Shown here: piece after piece, positions 15,294-24,180 of the stretch
Layout: every line of letters begins with the position of its first letter
Position numbering within the stretch: position 1 is the first letter of the stretch
Assembly (NCBI RefSeq): GCF_900110575.1
Contig: NZ_FOEF01000015.1
Coordinates: 122,165-186,164, forward strand
Source of the DNA: Amycolatopsis saalfeldensis
GTDB lineage: Bacteria; Actinomycetota; Actinomycetes; Mycobacteriales; Pseudonocardiaceae
Direction: 5' to 3'
DNA: 64,000 nt
Notes under the pieces: model-generated
Told to the model about the DNA's origin: nothing
The model's input: only the letters and a program-made list of their open reading frames with translations
The model's database searches: none
Translations under genes and position numbers: made by a program

Positions 15294-15661
15294 TCTTTCA
15301 GCCCGGCTTCGTCGATTTCGGCCATGTGCTCCTCGGCCCAGGCGCGGACGGCGGCCAGCGGGGCGTCCAGCGACAGCCCGAGTTCCGTGAGGCGGTAGTG
15401 CACGCGGGGCGGGTTGGTGGCTTCGACCCGGCGGGTGAGCAGGCTGTCGGCGGCCATGCCCTGCAACGTCGAGGACAGCATTTTCTGGGATATACCGGGG
15501 ATCCGCCGGCGCAACTCGGCGAAGCCGACCTCGTCCGGCTCGGCTTCGGCGAGCACCTTGACCGCCATGGAGAACCACTTCGTGCCGATCCGGTCGAGCA
15601 GGCGGCGGGTCGGGCAGGCCGGGTCGAACAGGTCGCCCCGGCGGCCGGGGGAGGGGGTCAC
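15248..15661 (-). CDS. HxlR-family transcriptional regulator
   Basis: The 137-residue protein has the HxlR winged-helix signature: CPTRRLLDRIGTKWFSMAVK, then GISQKMLSSTLQGM and PPRVHYRLTELG. It is divergent from the alpha/beta-hydrolase at 15760. The 98-bp interval holds a GGTTACC/GGTAACC operator, so it most likely controls that gene and itself. An N-terminal Cys (CPTRR) could sense electrophiles as in the HypR/YodB branch; this is inference. Confidence 0.87.
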   Translation of the reverse strand: MTPSPGRRGDLFDPACPTRRLLDRIGTKWFSMAVKVLAEAEPDEVGFAELRRRIPGISQKMLSSTLQGMAADSLLTRRVEATNPPRVHYRLTELGLSLDAPLAAVRAWAEEHMAEIDEAGLKDQAAGSREATTAASD

Positions 15662-15710
15662 CCGCGGGTCACCACCTTTCGTCGAAGTGCCTTCTTGGCG
15701 GACGTGCTCA

Positions 15711-15745
15711 GGTTACCTATGTTCATCAGGTAACCAAAGGTAACC
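15711..15745. promoter_or_regulatory. HxlR operator: GGTTACC/GGTAACC repeats
   Basis: GGTTACC (15711-15717) is an inverted partner of GGTAACC (15729-15735), and a third copy GGTAACC lies at 15739-15745. The sites lie between the divergent HxlR and hydrolase genes. Confidence 0.75.
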
Positions 15746-15759
15746 ACCAAGGAGGCGTC

Positions 15760-16602
15760 ATGTCCACGATCACGCTGCACCGGATCCCGGCGAACGGGCT
15801 CGAGGTGAACGTGGCGATCGCCGGGCAGGGGCCGGCCGTCCTGCTGCTGCACGGGTTCCCGCACACCTGGCGGCTGTGGGCGCACGTCATCCCGCGGCTC
15901 GCCCGCGACCACCGGGTGATCGCCCCCGACCTGCGCGGGCTCGGCGGGACCAGCCGTCCCGAGCGGGGTTACGACGCGGGCACTCTCGCCGCGGACGCCG
16001 AGGCGCTGCTCGACGCGCTGGGCGAGCCGTCCGCCGAGGTCGCCGGGATCGACCTCGGGGCCGCGCCCGCGTTCCTGCTGGCGATGCGCCGCCCCGAGCG
16101 GGTGCGGCGGCTCGTGCTGATGGAGGCCGTGCTGGGCGCACTGCCCGGCGCGGAGGGCTTCGCCGCGCCGTGGTGGTTCGGCTTCCACGCGGTGCCCGGC
16201 CTGGCGGAGACCGTGCTGGCCGGGCACGAGGCCGAGTACGCCGGCTGGTTCCTCGACATCGGCACCCGCGCCGACGGCGTCCCACCCGACGTCCGGGCCT
16301 CGTTCCTCGACGCGTATAGCGGATCCGGCGCCCTGCGCAGCGCGTTCGAGCACTACCGCGCATTCCCGGAAACCGCGCGGCAAATCCGCACGGCCACTGA
16401 CGGCGCCCGGCTGCGGGTGCCCACCATGGCCATCGGCGCGCACCCGGTCGGCGACGCCCTGGAACGCCAGCTGCGGCCCATCACCGACAACCTCACCGGC
16501 CACGTCATCCCCGACTGCGGCCACCTCGTCCCGCTCGACCGGCCGGACGCCCTGCTGCCGTTGCTGGGCGGTTTTTTCGCCGGGGCCGCGATGACGGCCT
16601 GA
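15760..16602 (+). CDS. Alpha/beta-hydrolase, epoxide-hydrolase-like (Asp nucleophile)
   Basis: The 280-residue protein has the oxyanion motif HGFPHTWRLW, a DLRGLGGT strand turn and the nucleophile elbow GIDLGA, in which Asp replaces the usual Ser. The catalytic His is in DCGHLVPLDRP. An Asp nucleophile is typical of epoxide hydrolases and haloalkane dehalogenases, and HGFP favours the former. The ATG follows AAGGAGG. It is divergent from the HxlR regulator with the operator between them, so it is probably induced by a reactive electrophile. The substrate is unknown. Confidence 0.85.
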   Translation: MSTITLHRIPANGLEVNVAIAGQGPAVLLLHGFPHTWRLWAHVIPRLARDHRVIAPDLRGLGGTSRPERGYDAGTLAADAEALLDALGEPSAEVAGIDLGAAPAFLLAMRRPERVRRLVLMEAVLGALPGAEGFAAPWWFGFHAVPGLAETVLAGHEAEYAGWFLDIGTRADGVPPDVRASFLDAYSGSGALRSAFEHYRAFPETARQIRTATDGARLRVPTMAIGAHPVGDALERQLRPITDNLTGHVIPDCGHLVPLDRPDALLPLLGGFFAGAAMTA

Positions 16603-17181
16603 CCGCAGGGTGCGGCGGACCGGCGGCTGCTCCGGTCGCTGCCGGGGGGATGTCTGGGGCTGGCTGCGTGGCCGTGGTTGGCCTGGCCTCCAAGGGCGGC
16701 TGCGGTCTGCCCGGTTTCCGCCGGTGGATGTTCAGGTAGCGGCTGGGAACTCCCCCGGTTCTGGCCGCGTGGCCGTGGCTCGTCTGGCTTCCACCGGTCG
16801 CCCCGGTCTACCCGGCTTCCACAAGTGGCCGCTCCGGTCGTGGCGGGGACCACGGGGGCCCGGCCCCGCGGCCTCGGCCAACCCAGCGGCCACCGGCGGT
16901 CGCAGTCGGCGATCGAGGTCCCCGGTGTGGCGCCTCGGCCGATCGGCCAGGGATCCCGGCCGGATTGCCGATCCGGTGGGCCGGGCGTAGGCGCCAGGAT
17001 TCCGGTATGCCGTGAGGCCGCAGCGGAGTGCCTATTCAGGACGGTCCACAGGGGAGTGAAACGGCCTGCTCACGGGTCTTTCGGGCGGCCTTCCTGCCCC
17101 ATGGACTTCGTTCCCCGTCCCGCGCGGAGCCCGGTATTTCCGTTTGGTAGCTTCGTTTTCGTCGAGGGGGAGATCCGCTTA
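16603..17181. other. Long intergenic region without a supported gene
   Basis: Frames here are Arg/Gly/Pro-rich and lack a ribosome-binding site. The last 120 bases are less GC-rich and should hold the promoter of the mannosyltransferase at 17182. GGGGGAGATCC lies just upstream of its start. Confidence 0.5.
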
Positions 17182-18603
17182 ATGCAGAACGTCAAGCTGG
17201 ACCCGGCGCCGGTCGAGGTCGAGGTCGAGGTGCCCGGGCTGCACTGGGCGGGCTTCGCCGGGGTCGTGGTGCTGGTGCTCGCGACCTGGCTGCCGTTGCC
17301 CTCGGTTCTCGTGGTGGCGCTGGGCGTGATCGGGATGGCCGCGTTCGTCGTGTCCTGGCTGCTGCTCGGACGCCGCGCCGCCGACGTTTCCGTGCGCCGG
17401 CTCTACACCATCGCGGGCCTGGTCAGCCTGCCGCTGCTGGCGGCGCGGCCGCTGTTCAGCGGCGACGTATACAGCTACCTGGCGCAGGGCGTGATCGCGG
17501 CCAAGGGGCTCGATCCGTACGCGCTCGGCCCGGCGGCCGCGCTGGGCGCCGCCTCGCCGGTGACGCTGCAGGTCAGCCACTACTGGCAGGACACGCCGGC
17601 ACCGTACGGGCCGGCGTTTGTCGGGCTGTCGCGCGTGATCGCCCACCTGGTCGGCGAGAGCGTGGTAGGGACGGTGCTGCTGCACCGGCTCCTGGAGCTG
17701 ATCGGCGTGGTGCTGCTCGCGTGGGCGCTCCCGCGCCTGGCGCGGCGGGCCGGGGTGCCACCGTCGGTCGCGGTGTGGCTGGGGCTGCTGAACCCGCTGG
17801 TGCTGTGGCACGTGGTCGTCGGCGTGCACAACGACGGCCTGATGATCGGGCTGACCGTGGCCGGGCTGGAACTGGTCTACCTCGGCGCGGCAAGGGCCGG
17901 CGCCGCTCGGCCCGCGCTGATCGCGGCGGGTGTGGTGCTGGTCAGCGCCGGGGCGAACGTGAAGATCGTGGCCGTCGCGGCGCTGTGCTTCGTGGGGGTC
18001 GACCTGGCCCGGCGCGCGCGCCCGGCCGGGAAGGCCGCGGTGCTGGTGGGGCTGCCCGTGGGATTCGCGCTGGTCACAGTGCTCATCACGCTGGGCAGCG
18101 GGCTGGGCTTCGGCTGGGTCCGGGCGCTGGCCGGGGTCTCCTCCGGCGCGGTGCACAGCTGGCTGGCGCCGACCAACGAGCTGGGCTTCCTGGTCGGCGG
18201 AGTCGGCAAACTGGCCGGGCTGGACCTCACCGACAGCGCGATCAAGGTGTTCTCGGCGGTCGGCGCGGTGGCCGGCCTGGTCGTCGGGGCGCGGCTGCTG
18301 TGGCTGACTTACCAGGAAAGGCTGCACCCGCTGCTCGGCGCCGGCCTGGCCTTCGCGGCGATGCTGGTGCTGGGACCGGTCGTGCAGCCGTGGTACCTGC
18401 TGTGGATGATCGCGCTGCTCGCGGTGAGCCTGACGACGGAGCGCGCCCGCTGGATCCTCGCCGGGGTCAGCGCGGTGCTCGCACTGGTGCTGCCGCCGGC
18501 GGGCGGCGGTGCCGTCGCGCTGGTCGTGGGCTACCTGATCGCCGCCGGGGTGGTCGGCGCGACGCTGCACCTGCGGCGGGCGAGCCTGCTCCAGCCGGTC
18601 TAG
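17182..18603 (+). CDS. Polyprenol-phosphomannose-dependent alpha-1,6-mannosyltransferase (MptB-like)
   Basis: The 473-residue membrane protein has about 12 predicted transmembrane helices and GT-C features. The first large extracytoplasmic loop contains FSGDVYSYLAQG and YWQDTPAPYGP. NPLVLWHVVVGVHNDG is the conserved MptB-type HN-D patch. MptB adds alpha-1,6-mannose from a polyprenyl carrier to lipomannan in actinobacteria. The ATG at 17182 follows GGGGGAG; longer frames upstream are not membrane-like and look non-coding. Its stop overlaps the convergent LysR gene by 4 bases. Confidence 0.82.
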   Translation: MQNVKLDPAPVEVEVEVPGLHWAGFAGVVVLVLATWLPLPSVLVVALGVIGMAAFVVSWLLLGRRAADVSVRRLYTIAGLVSLPLLAARPLFSGDVYSYLAQGVIAAKGLDPYALGPAAALGAASPVTLQVSHYWQDTPAPYGPAFVGLSRVIAHLVGESVVGTVLLHRLLELIGVVLLAWALPRLARRAGVPPSVAVWLGLLNPLVLWHVVVGVHNDGLMIGLTVAGLELVYLGAARAGAARPALIAAGVVLVSAGANVKIVAVAALCFVGVDLARRARPAGKAAVLVGLPVGFALVTVLITLGSGLGFGWVRALAGVSSGAVHSWLAPTNELGFLVGGVGKLAGLDLTDSAIKVFSAVGAVAGLVVGARLLWLTYQERLHPLLGAGLAFAAMLVLGPVVQPWYLLWMIALLAVSLTTERARWILAGVSAVLALVLPPAGGGAVALVVGYLIAAGVVGATLHLRRASLLQPV

Positions 18604-19457
18604 ACCGCCGGGGCGAGCCAGGACCGGGCGATCTCACGGAAGTCGCCGGCCAGCGGGTTGTGCTCGGTGAACCGGGTGGCGACGACGACCCGGCAGGGAT
18701 CGATGCCCTCGAACGGGATCGTGGCCAGGTCTTCGCGCAGGGTGGGTCGCCGGTCGCCCGCGGGCAGGATCGCGACGCCGTGCCCTTCGGCGATGAGCTC
18801 GAGCTTGTCTTCGAAGCTGTCGTCGGCCGTGGGCTGGGCCCCGGCGCTCCAGATCGAGGCCGAGCTGGTGCAGGCCACCAGCTCGGTGTCGCCGAGGTCC
18901 TCGAGCGTCACCACTTCCTTGCCCGCAAAGGGATGTGACGCCGGCACGACCAGCACCCGGGCCTCGTCGTAGAGCGCGTCCACGCGGAACCGGCCGTCCG
19001 GGAACGGCAGCGGCAGCCGGGCGACCAGCGCGTCCACGCGGCGCTCCGGTAGCGCGGAGGTTTCGGCCCAGCCCAGGTGCCGGGTGGTGATCTCGGCGTC
19101 CGGGTGCCGGCGGCGCAGCTCCCGCACGGCCGGGGTGACGACCAGGTCCCCGACGTAGCCGACGGTGAGCGCGCCGGGAGAGGCCGCGGAACGCGTGGCG
19201 AGCGACGCTTCGTGGGCGGTGTCGAGCAGATCGTGGGCCCGCGGCAGGAAAACCCGGCCCGCGTCGGTGAGCCGGCTGCCTTGCGGCGTGCGGTCGAACA
19301 GCCGCGCGCCCAGCTGGTGCTCCAGCCGCTGGATCTGCCGGCTCAGCGCCGGCTGCGCGAGGTGCAGCGCGGCCGCGGCCCGGCCGAAGTTCAGGTGCTC
19401 GGCCACGACCGTGAAGTACCGCACCAGCCGCAGGTCGAGGTCCGGGGTTTCGGGCAC
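18600..19457 (-). CDS. LysR-family transcriptional regulator
   Basis: The 285-residue protein has an N-terminal LysR HTH (LVRYFTVVAEHLNFGRAAAA, then HLAQPALSRQIQRLE) and a substrate-binding domain starting near LTVGYVGDL. It is divergent from the SDR gene at 19548 with 90 bases between them, the usual arrangement for a LysR target. The effector is unknown. Confidence 0.9.
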   Translation of the reverse strand: MPETPDLDLRLVRYFTVVAEHLNFGRAAAALHLAQPALSRQIQRLEHQLGARLFDRTPQGSRLTDAGRVFLPRAHDLLDTAHEASLATRSAASPGALTVGYVGDLVVTPAVRELRRRHPDAEITTRHLGWAETSALPERRVDALVARLPLPFPDGRFRVDALYDEARVLVVPASHPFAGKEVVTLEDLGDTELVACTSSASIWSAGAQPTADDSFEDKLELIAEGHGVAILPAGDRRPTLREDLATIPFEGIDPCRVVVATRFTEHNPLAGDFREIARSWLAPAV

Positions 19458-19547
19458 GAGCCCAGTTTACGCGTCATGCCGCAGCCGTATGACGACCTGC
19501 GAAAACGGTCTTGGACACCCGTCGCGCCGCGTTCTTGACTGGATGGC

Positions 19548-20315
19548 ATGAGTGCAGACCGAAGTTCCCCGAACGGCCGCTACACCGGGAAAAGCGTGGT
19601 GATCACGGGCGGCAGCAGCGGCATCGGCCTCGAGACCGCGAAGCTGTTCGCCGACGGCGGGGCGCGCGTGCTGATCACCGGCCGCACCCGGGCCACGCTC
19701 GACTCCGCCCGCGAACAGCTCGGCGGCAACGCGGTGGCTGTCCTCGGCGACGCCGCGTCGCTGGCCGACACGGAGGCGCTGGCCGGCCGCGTCAAGGCCG
19801 AGTTCGGCACGTTCGACGCGCTGTTCGTCAACGCCGGTATCACCGGCTTCGTGCCGTTCGAGTCGATGACGGAGGACCGGTACGACGAACTGCTCGCGGT
19901 CAACGCCAAGGGCCCGTACTTCGCCGTGCAGAAGCTCGCGCCGTTGCTGAACGCGGGCAGCGGCGTGGTGCTGACCACCTCGATCGTGAACGTCAAGGGC
20001 ATTCCGATGGTGAGCGCGTACGCGGCCAGCAAGGCGGCGCTGCGCTCGATGACCCGCAGCCTCGCCCGCGAACTGCTGCCGAGGCAGCTCCGAGTGAACG
20101 CGCTGAGCCCCGGGCCGATCGACACGGGCATCCTCGCGCGATCGATGCCGGCCGAGGGCGTGCAGCCGATGGAGGCGCAGATGAAGGAGGCCAACCCGAT
20201 GCTGCGGTTCGGCGATCCGGCCGAAGTCGCCCGGGCGGTCGCGTTCCTCGCGTTCGAGGCCACTTATACGACGGGCGCGGAACTTCCGGTGGACGGCGGC
20301 GCTTCGCAGCTCTGA
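19548..20315 (+). CDS. Short-chain dehydrogenase/reductase
   Basis: The 255-residue classical SDR has the cofactor motif TGGSSGIG (residues 20-27), VNAG, a catalytic Ser in TTSIVNVKG, YAASK and the closing PVDGGASQL. The Arg after the second strand (GRTR) suggests NADP preference. It is divergent from LysR and is followed by a strong hairpin. The substrate cannot be read from the sequence. Confidence 0.88.
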   Translation: MSADRSSPNGRYTGKSVVITGGSSGIGLETAKLFADGGARVLITGRTRATLDSAREQLGGNAVAVLGDAASLADTEALAGRVKAEFGTFDALFVNAGITGFVPFESMTEDRYDELLAVNAKGPYFAVQKLAPLLNAGSGVVLTTSIVNVKGIPMVSAYAASKAALRSMTRSLARELLPRQLRVNALSPGPIDTGILARSMPAEGVQPMEAQMKEANPMLRFGDPAEVARAVAFLAFEATYTTGAELPVDGGASQL

Positions 20316-20326
20316 GTCCCTGGAAA

Positions 20327-20364
20327 CGGTGAAGGCCGGCGCAGTCACGCGCCGGCCTTCACCG
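20327..20364. terminator. Hairpin terminator between convergent genes
   Basis: CGGTGAAGGCCGGCGC and its exact complement form a 16-bp stem with a 6-base loop, 11 bases after the SDR stop. There is no long T-run, as is common in actinomycetes. Confidence 0.82.
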
Positions 20365-20378
20365 TTCGGTCCGGGTGG

Positions 20379-21068
20379 TCAGGCGGGCGGGTCGGCGAGG
20401 ATGCCGTTGACGAAGGTGCCCGGGTGGGTGGCGGAGTCCTGGCGCAGGACCGTCAGCGACGAAGGCCAGGCGACGGTCAGCGCCTGGGTCTGGCCGGGCG
20501 GGATGGTCACCAGCCGGGACGGCGTCCAGCCGGTGGAGCCGAGGCTGCCGACGGAGCCCGGCGTCTGGGTCAGCACCGTGACGGTCGCGGTCGCCGACTG
20601 GCCCGGCTCGACCACGTTCATCGGCACCCCGTTGTCGATGCGCGGCAGGTGGTAGGTGGTGCCGTTCGGGTCGTCGGGGCCGACCAGGTCGACGCCGGGG
20701 ACGCCGTGCAGCGCACACGAGTGCGACGAGGTGTTCGTGTACTTCAGCGGCACGTCGAACTGGCCCACCGCGTCCTCGTGCTGCTTCGGGGAGCCGAGCG
20801 ACGCCGAGAGGTCGGCAGTGGTGCAGCGCGGGGTGCTGTCCGAAGAGGACTTCGGGGCCGTGCCGGATTTCGGTGCGGTGTCAGGGCTCTTCTTCGAGAC
20901 GTCCGAGACGCCTCCGCCGCCGGCGCCGCCCACGGCACCGCTCCCCGCTGCCGGACCGGCCGGCGCGGCGGCCGGCTGGCTCGCACCCGAACCGCAGGCC
21001 GCGAGCGCGAACGCCCCCGCCACCGCTGCCACACCGATCGAGACCCGCTTCATTCCGACGTTGACCAT
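20379..21068 (-). CDS. DUF4232-type lipoprotein
   Basis: The 229-residue precursor has a lipoprotein signal (MVNVGMKRVSIGVAAVAGAF) ending in the lipobox LAAC. A long Ala/Gly/Pro/Ser linker follows, and then a C-terminal domain starting at RCTTADLSASLG with the NTSSHSCALHG and VEPGQSATATV signatures of DUF4232. ATG 21068 is chosen because GGAGGAG precedes it. It shares domain type with the next gene upstream (21157-21654), separated by 88 bases. DUF4232 proteins are exported and of unknown function. Confidence 0.82.
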   Translation of the reverse strand: MVNVGMKRVSIGVAAVAGAFALAACGSGASQPAAAPAGPAAGSGAVGGAGGGGVSDVSKKSPDTAPKSGTAPKSSSDSTPRCTTADLSASLGSPKQHEDAVGQFDVPLKYTNTSSHSCALHGVPGVDLVGPDDPNGTTYHLPRIDNGVPMNVVEPGQSATATVTVLTQTPGSVGSLGSTGWTPSRLVTIPPGQTQALTVAWPSSLTVLRQDSATHPGTFVNGILADPPA

Positions 21069-21156
21069 GATTTCTCCTCCTCGACTGTGCACCGTGGACT
21101 GTGCAATGCAGACACGGCGCAACGGACTGTTCAGTTCACCTGTGCTGGGGCGCGGT

Positions 21157-21654
21157 TCAGCTGATGGCGGTGACCTGAACGCCGGCGCCCTTCAGCGGCG
21201 CGCCGGCCGGCCAGGCCGCGCTGACCGGCTGGCCCGACGGCAGCTGGAACGACACCGCGGTGGGCGTGAGCGCGTTCGCCGGCGCGTCCACCTGCTGCAC
21301 GATCCGGGACTCGGCCGGGTGCCCGGCCCGCAGGTTCACCGGCCCGCCGGTGGCGCCGTCCGGCGTCACGGCGACGTCCGGGATCGGCTGTGCGCCGGCG
21401 GCGAAGGCCAGCGCGGACGGCGTGCCTTCCAGCTTGCAGTTCGTGGTCGGCGCGGCGGCGGTGTAGGTGAGCACGTAGGCCTCGTGGCCCGCGGCGTGAG
21501 CCGGGTCCGCCGTGACGCCGACCTGCACATCGGCCGTGCCGCAGGGGGTGTCCGACGGATTGGCGCTGGCGGCCCCGGAGGCCAGCAGGAGCCCGCCCGC
21601 CACCACCGCGCCGGTTGCCACGGTCGCGGCCACTCGCTTCGTCAGGTTGCCCAT
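21157..21654 (-). CDS. Secreted DUF4232-type protein
   Basis: The 165-residue protein has a Sec signal peptide with cleavage near ASA-NP. The domain that follows starts PCGTADVQVGV and has TNCKLEGTPSALAF, like the lipoprotein next to it but without a lipobox. AAGGAGATGA precedes the ATG. The pair probably arose by duplication and may be co-expressed. The function is unknown. Confidence 0.78.
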   Translation of the reverse strand: MGNLTKRVAATVATGAVVAGGLLLASGAASANPSDTPCGTADVQVGVTADPAHAAGHEAYVLTYTAAAPTTNCKLEGTPSALAFAAGAQPIPDVAVTPDGATGGPVNLRAGHPAESRIVQQVDAPANALTPTAVSFQLPSGQPVSAAWPAGAPLKGAGVQVTAIS

Positions 21655-21846
21655 CGGGTCATCTCCTTCGTTTGTCGATCGGACTCACCAGAAGAGATGT
21701 CCATGAGGGTGTCCGCGATGCGTCGCCGTGAGATCACCCGCAACCGGGCAACCCGGGGACGCCCCGGACGTCCACCCGTACGAGCCACACCGGCCGGATT
21801 CGCTTGCGCAGCACCGAGTCCGGGCCGCTGACCAGTGTGGACGGGC

Positions 21847-22617
21847 TCAGCGGGCCGGGTCGCGGTAGTCCTTCGGCGGGGCCCCGAGCAGCCGGGCGAA
21901 CATGGTGGAGAACGCGGCCGGGCTCTCGTAGCCGAGCGTCGTCGCGACCTCGGCCACGGGGCGGTCCGCGGCCAGCAGCGGCAGCGCGTGCAGCACACAG
22001 GCCCGTTGGCGCCACTGGAGGAAGCTCAGTCCCGTTTCCGCGCGGAACAGCCGGTTCAGCGTCCGCTCGCTCAGGTGCAGCCGTGCCGCCCAGCGCGCGG
22101 GCGGGTCGTGCACGTCCGGCGAACGCGTGAAGGCCTCGCAGAGCGCGTGCAGCCGCTCGTCACGGGGGAGCGGCAACTCCAGCGGCAGCGGCAGGCACCG
22201 TGAGACTTCGTGCAGCAGCAAGGTGTTCAGCGCCGCGTCGCGGCCGCGGGCCGGGTACTCGGGCTCGATGTCGACGGCCGCCAGCAGCAGTTCCCGCAGC
22301 AGCGGGGCCACCTCCACCGCCCGGCAGCGCCGCGGGAACCACGGCACGGCGGACGGTTCGAGGTAGAGGCTGCAGGTGCTGACGTTCAGCATCGTGACGG
22401 CGTGGTCGGTGCCCGGCGGGATGAGCACCGCCCGCCGGGTGGGCACGGTCCAGGTCCCGTCCGCGGTCTCGACCCGCATGGACCCGGTGGCGCCGTAGAG
22501 GAACTGGGCGCGGCGGTGCCGGTGCCGGGGCAGCCGGTGCTCGGGCGGGTAGTCGGTGCTGATCGCCAGCACCGCGCGGTCGAGGCCGTCGACTTCGTCG
22601 AGCGGGACATTGCGCAC
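21847..22617 (-). CDS. AraC-family transcriptional regulator
   Basis: The protein has an N-terminal cupin sensor (HRLPRHRHRRAQFLYGATGS, then LIPPGTDHAV) and a C-terminal double HTH (WAARLHLSERTLNRLFRAET and VAEVATTLGYESPAAFSTMF). I place the start at GTG 22617 because a -10 TAGGCT lies 7 bases upstream, suggesting a leaderless message. A longer in-frame ATG at 22680 would leave only 29 bases to the divergent gene and cover its promoter. It probably controls the divergent TauE-like exporter. Confidence 0.85.
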   Translation of the reverse strand: MRNVPLDEVDGLDRAVLAISTDYPPEHRLPRHRHRRAQFLYGATGSMRVETADGTWTVPTRRAVLIPPGTDHAVTMLNVSTCSLYLEPSAVPWFPRRCRAVEVAPLLRELLLAAVDIEPEYPARGRDAALNTLLLHEVSRCLPLPLELPLPRDERLHALCEAFTRSPDVHDPPARWAARLHLSERTLNRLFRAETGLSFLQWRQRACVLHALPLLAADRPVAEVATTLGYESPAAFSTMFARLLGAPPKDYRDPAR

Positions 22618-22624
22618 GGGGCCG

Positions 22625-22703
22625 AGCCTAACCGAGGCCTGTCCGATTCGCGAAAGAATCTGTCGTACTTTCGAATGCACGCCGGACGCCGGTCTTCTAG
22701 GTT
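22625..22703. promoter_or_regulatory. Divergent promoters of the AraC and TauE genes
   Basis: TAGGCT (minus strand, 22630-22625) and TAGGTT (plus strand, 22698-22703) are -10 elements lying 6-7 bases before the respective GTG starts. Both messages would be leaderless. Any AraC site must lie in the intervening 65 bases. Confidence 0.5.
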
Positions 22704-22709
22704 CGAGCG

Positions 22710-23468
22710 GTGCCCACCTCGCTGCTGATCCTGTTCGCCTTCGGCTGCCTCAGCGGCGTCACCACTGTCCTCTTCGGATTCGGCGGTGGTTTCGTGACGG
22801 TGCCGGTGATCACGGCGGTCGCCGGCGGCGGGGACGCGCTGCACGTCGCGGTCGCCACCTCGGCCGTGGTGATGCTGGTCAACTCGGCCGGCGCGACCGT
22901 CGCCGGGCTGCGGGCCGGGCGGGTGCGGCGGGAGTACCTGTGGCCGCTGGCCCTGTTCGTCGGGCTCGGCGCGGTGCTGGGCGCGTTCGCCGCGACCTGG
23001 GCGCCGGACGGCCTGCTGCGCCTGCTGTTCGCCGCGTACCTGGTGGTGACGATCCTGGACAGCCTGCTGCGCAAGGGATTCCTGCGCCCGCCCGAGGACC
23101 GCACGCCGCTGGGACCGGTGACGTCGACGGCGGGCGGCCTCGGGATCGGCGCGGTGGCGAGCTTCCTCGGCGTCGGCGGCAGTGTGCTGACGGTGCCGCT
23201 GCTGCGTCGCAAGGGCCTCCCGATGACCGATGCGGTGGCGCTGGCCAACCCGCTCAGCCTGCCGGTCGCCCTGGTCGCGACCGTGGTCTACGCCGGCACC
23301 GGCCCGGGCCCCGCCGGCTACGTCGATCCCCTCGCGGCCGCGGCCCTGCTGGCCGGCTCGCTGCCGGCCATCGCGATCGTCCGGCGGTTCGCCGGCCGCC
23401 TGCCGGACCGGGTCCACGCGGTGGCCTACGTCGGCCTCCTGGTGGCCGCGCTGGCCGCGGTGCTCTAG
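22710..23468 (+). CDS. TauE/SafE-family membrane exporter
   Basis: The 252-residue protein has about eight transmembrane helices in two homologous halves. GFGGGFVTVPVI near the start and GVGGSVLTVPLL after the middle are the paired TauE/SafE motifs. Members move sulfite, sulfoacetate or other organic anions. The GTG start is probably leaderless and diverges from the AraC gene. The cargo is unknown. Confidence 0.86.
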   Translation: MPTSLLILFAFGCLSGVTTVLFGFGGGFVTVPVITAVAGGGDALHVAVATSAVVMLVNSAGATVAGLRAGRVRREYLWPLALFVGLGAVLGAFAATWAPDGLLRLLFAAYLVVTILDSLLRKGFLRPPEDRTPLGPVTSTAGGLGIGAVASFLGVGGSVLTVPLLRRKGLPMTDAVALANPLSLPVALVATVVYAGTGPGPAGYVDPLAAAALLAGSLPAIAIVRRFAGRLPDRVHAVAYVGLLVAALAAVL

Positions 23469-23524
23469 CCTCCCGTGGCCGGCCCTGGCCCCGCTGATCT
23501 TCGGGATTCCGCGGTGGATGGCGT

Positions 23525-24180
23525 TCAGCGCGCCGGGAAACCGAAGAAATCGCTGATCGCCCCGTGGTGTCGAAACCGCGGTCGGTCCGGCCCAGGAGGA
23601 AACGGGGGCGGGCGGTCTTGGGGCCGGGGACGGTGTGGCCGCCTTCGCGGACGGTGTAGAGCGTCACCGGCTGGTGGCCCGGCGGTGCGGTCCACTCGCG
23701 ACGGTGGGCTCGCGGTTGTGGTCACGGGCGCGGTGGTGATGCCGTTGCGCCGCGCGCAATAGGCGGCGGTGTCCGGTGCGGACAGTCCAGCGGCTGTTGC
23801 TGCGGCGCGTCCGGGGCGAAGTTCTCCGGGACGGGCTGGGGCGCCGACAGGATGGCGGCGCCGGCCAGGGCGCCGGGGATTTCGTGGATCAGGCGGATGA
23901 CCAGCCGGCCGCCGTTGGAGAAGCCGAGGGTGTGGACCTGAGCGCTGTCTCCGCCGTAACGGCGCTGCAGGAGGTCGATGGCCGCCAAGGCGACGCCGTC
24001 GGCGCGCGTGGCCGAGGTGTTGACGATTCTGGCGTCGTTCCAATGCTTCTTGTGGCCGTCGAGGTAGGCGACCACGGCTCCGGATCGCGCGCCGATGCGG
24101 TCGAAGGTGCCCGCGGTGAACGAGCGGATCGCGGCGGCGGTCTGCATGGCTCATGAAGGACGCCCGCCGGCCCGCAACCC
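23525..24180 (-). pseudogene. Decayed LpqC/PHB-depolymerase-like esterase
   Basis: Three reading frames must be joined to see the family. AAIRSFTAGTFDRIGARSG, AVVAYLDGHKKHWNDARI and the nucleophile elbow GFSNGG lie in one frame (24147 down to about 23790). TAAYCARRNGITTAP lies in a second frame, VTLYTV...GGHTVPGP in a third, and AISDFFGF returns to the second. The strand carrying the catalytic Asp is missing, and the N-terminal oxyanion loop is out of frame. Several frameshifts plus an internal deletion make a functional product impossible. Confidence 0.75.

Noticed and set aside
12672..15578. 968-residue open frame on the minus strand
   Set aside because: It lies antisense to the GH27 C-terminal half and the kinase, is Arg/Gly/Pro-rich, and has no domain. 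Such mirror frames are expected in very GC-rich DNA.
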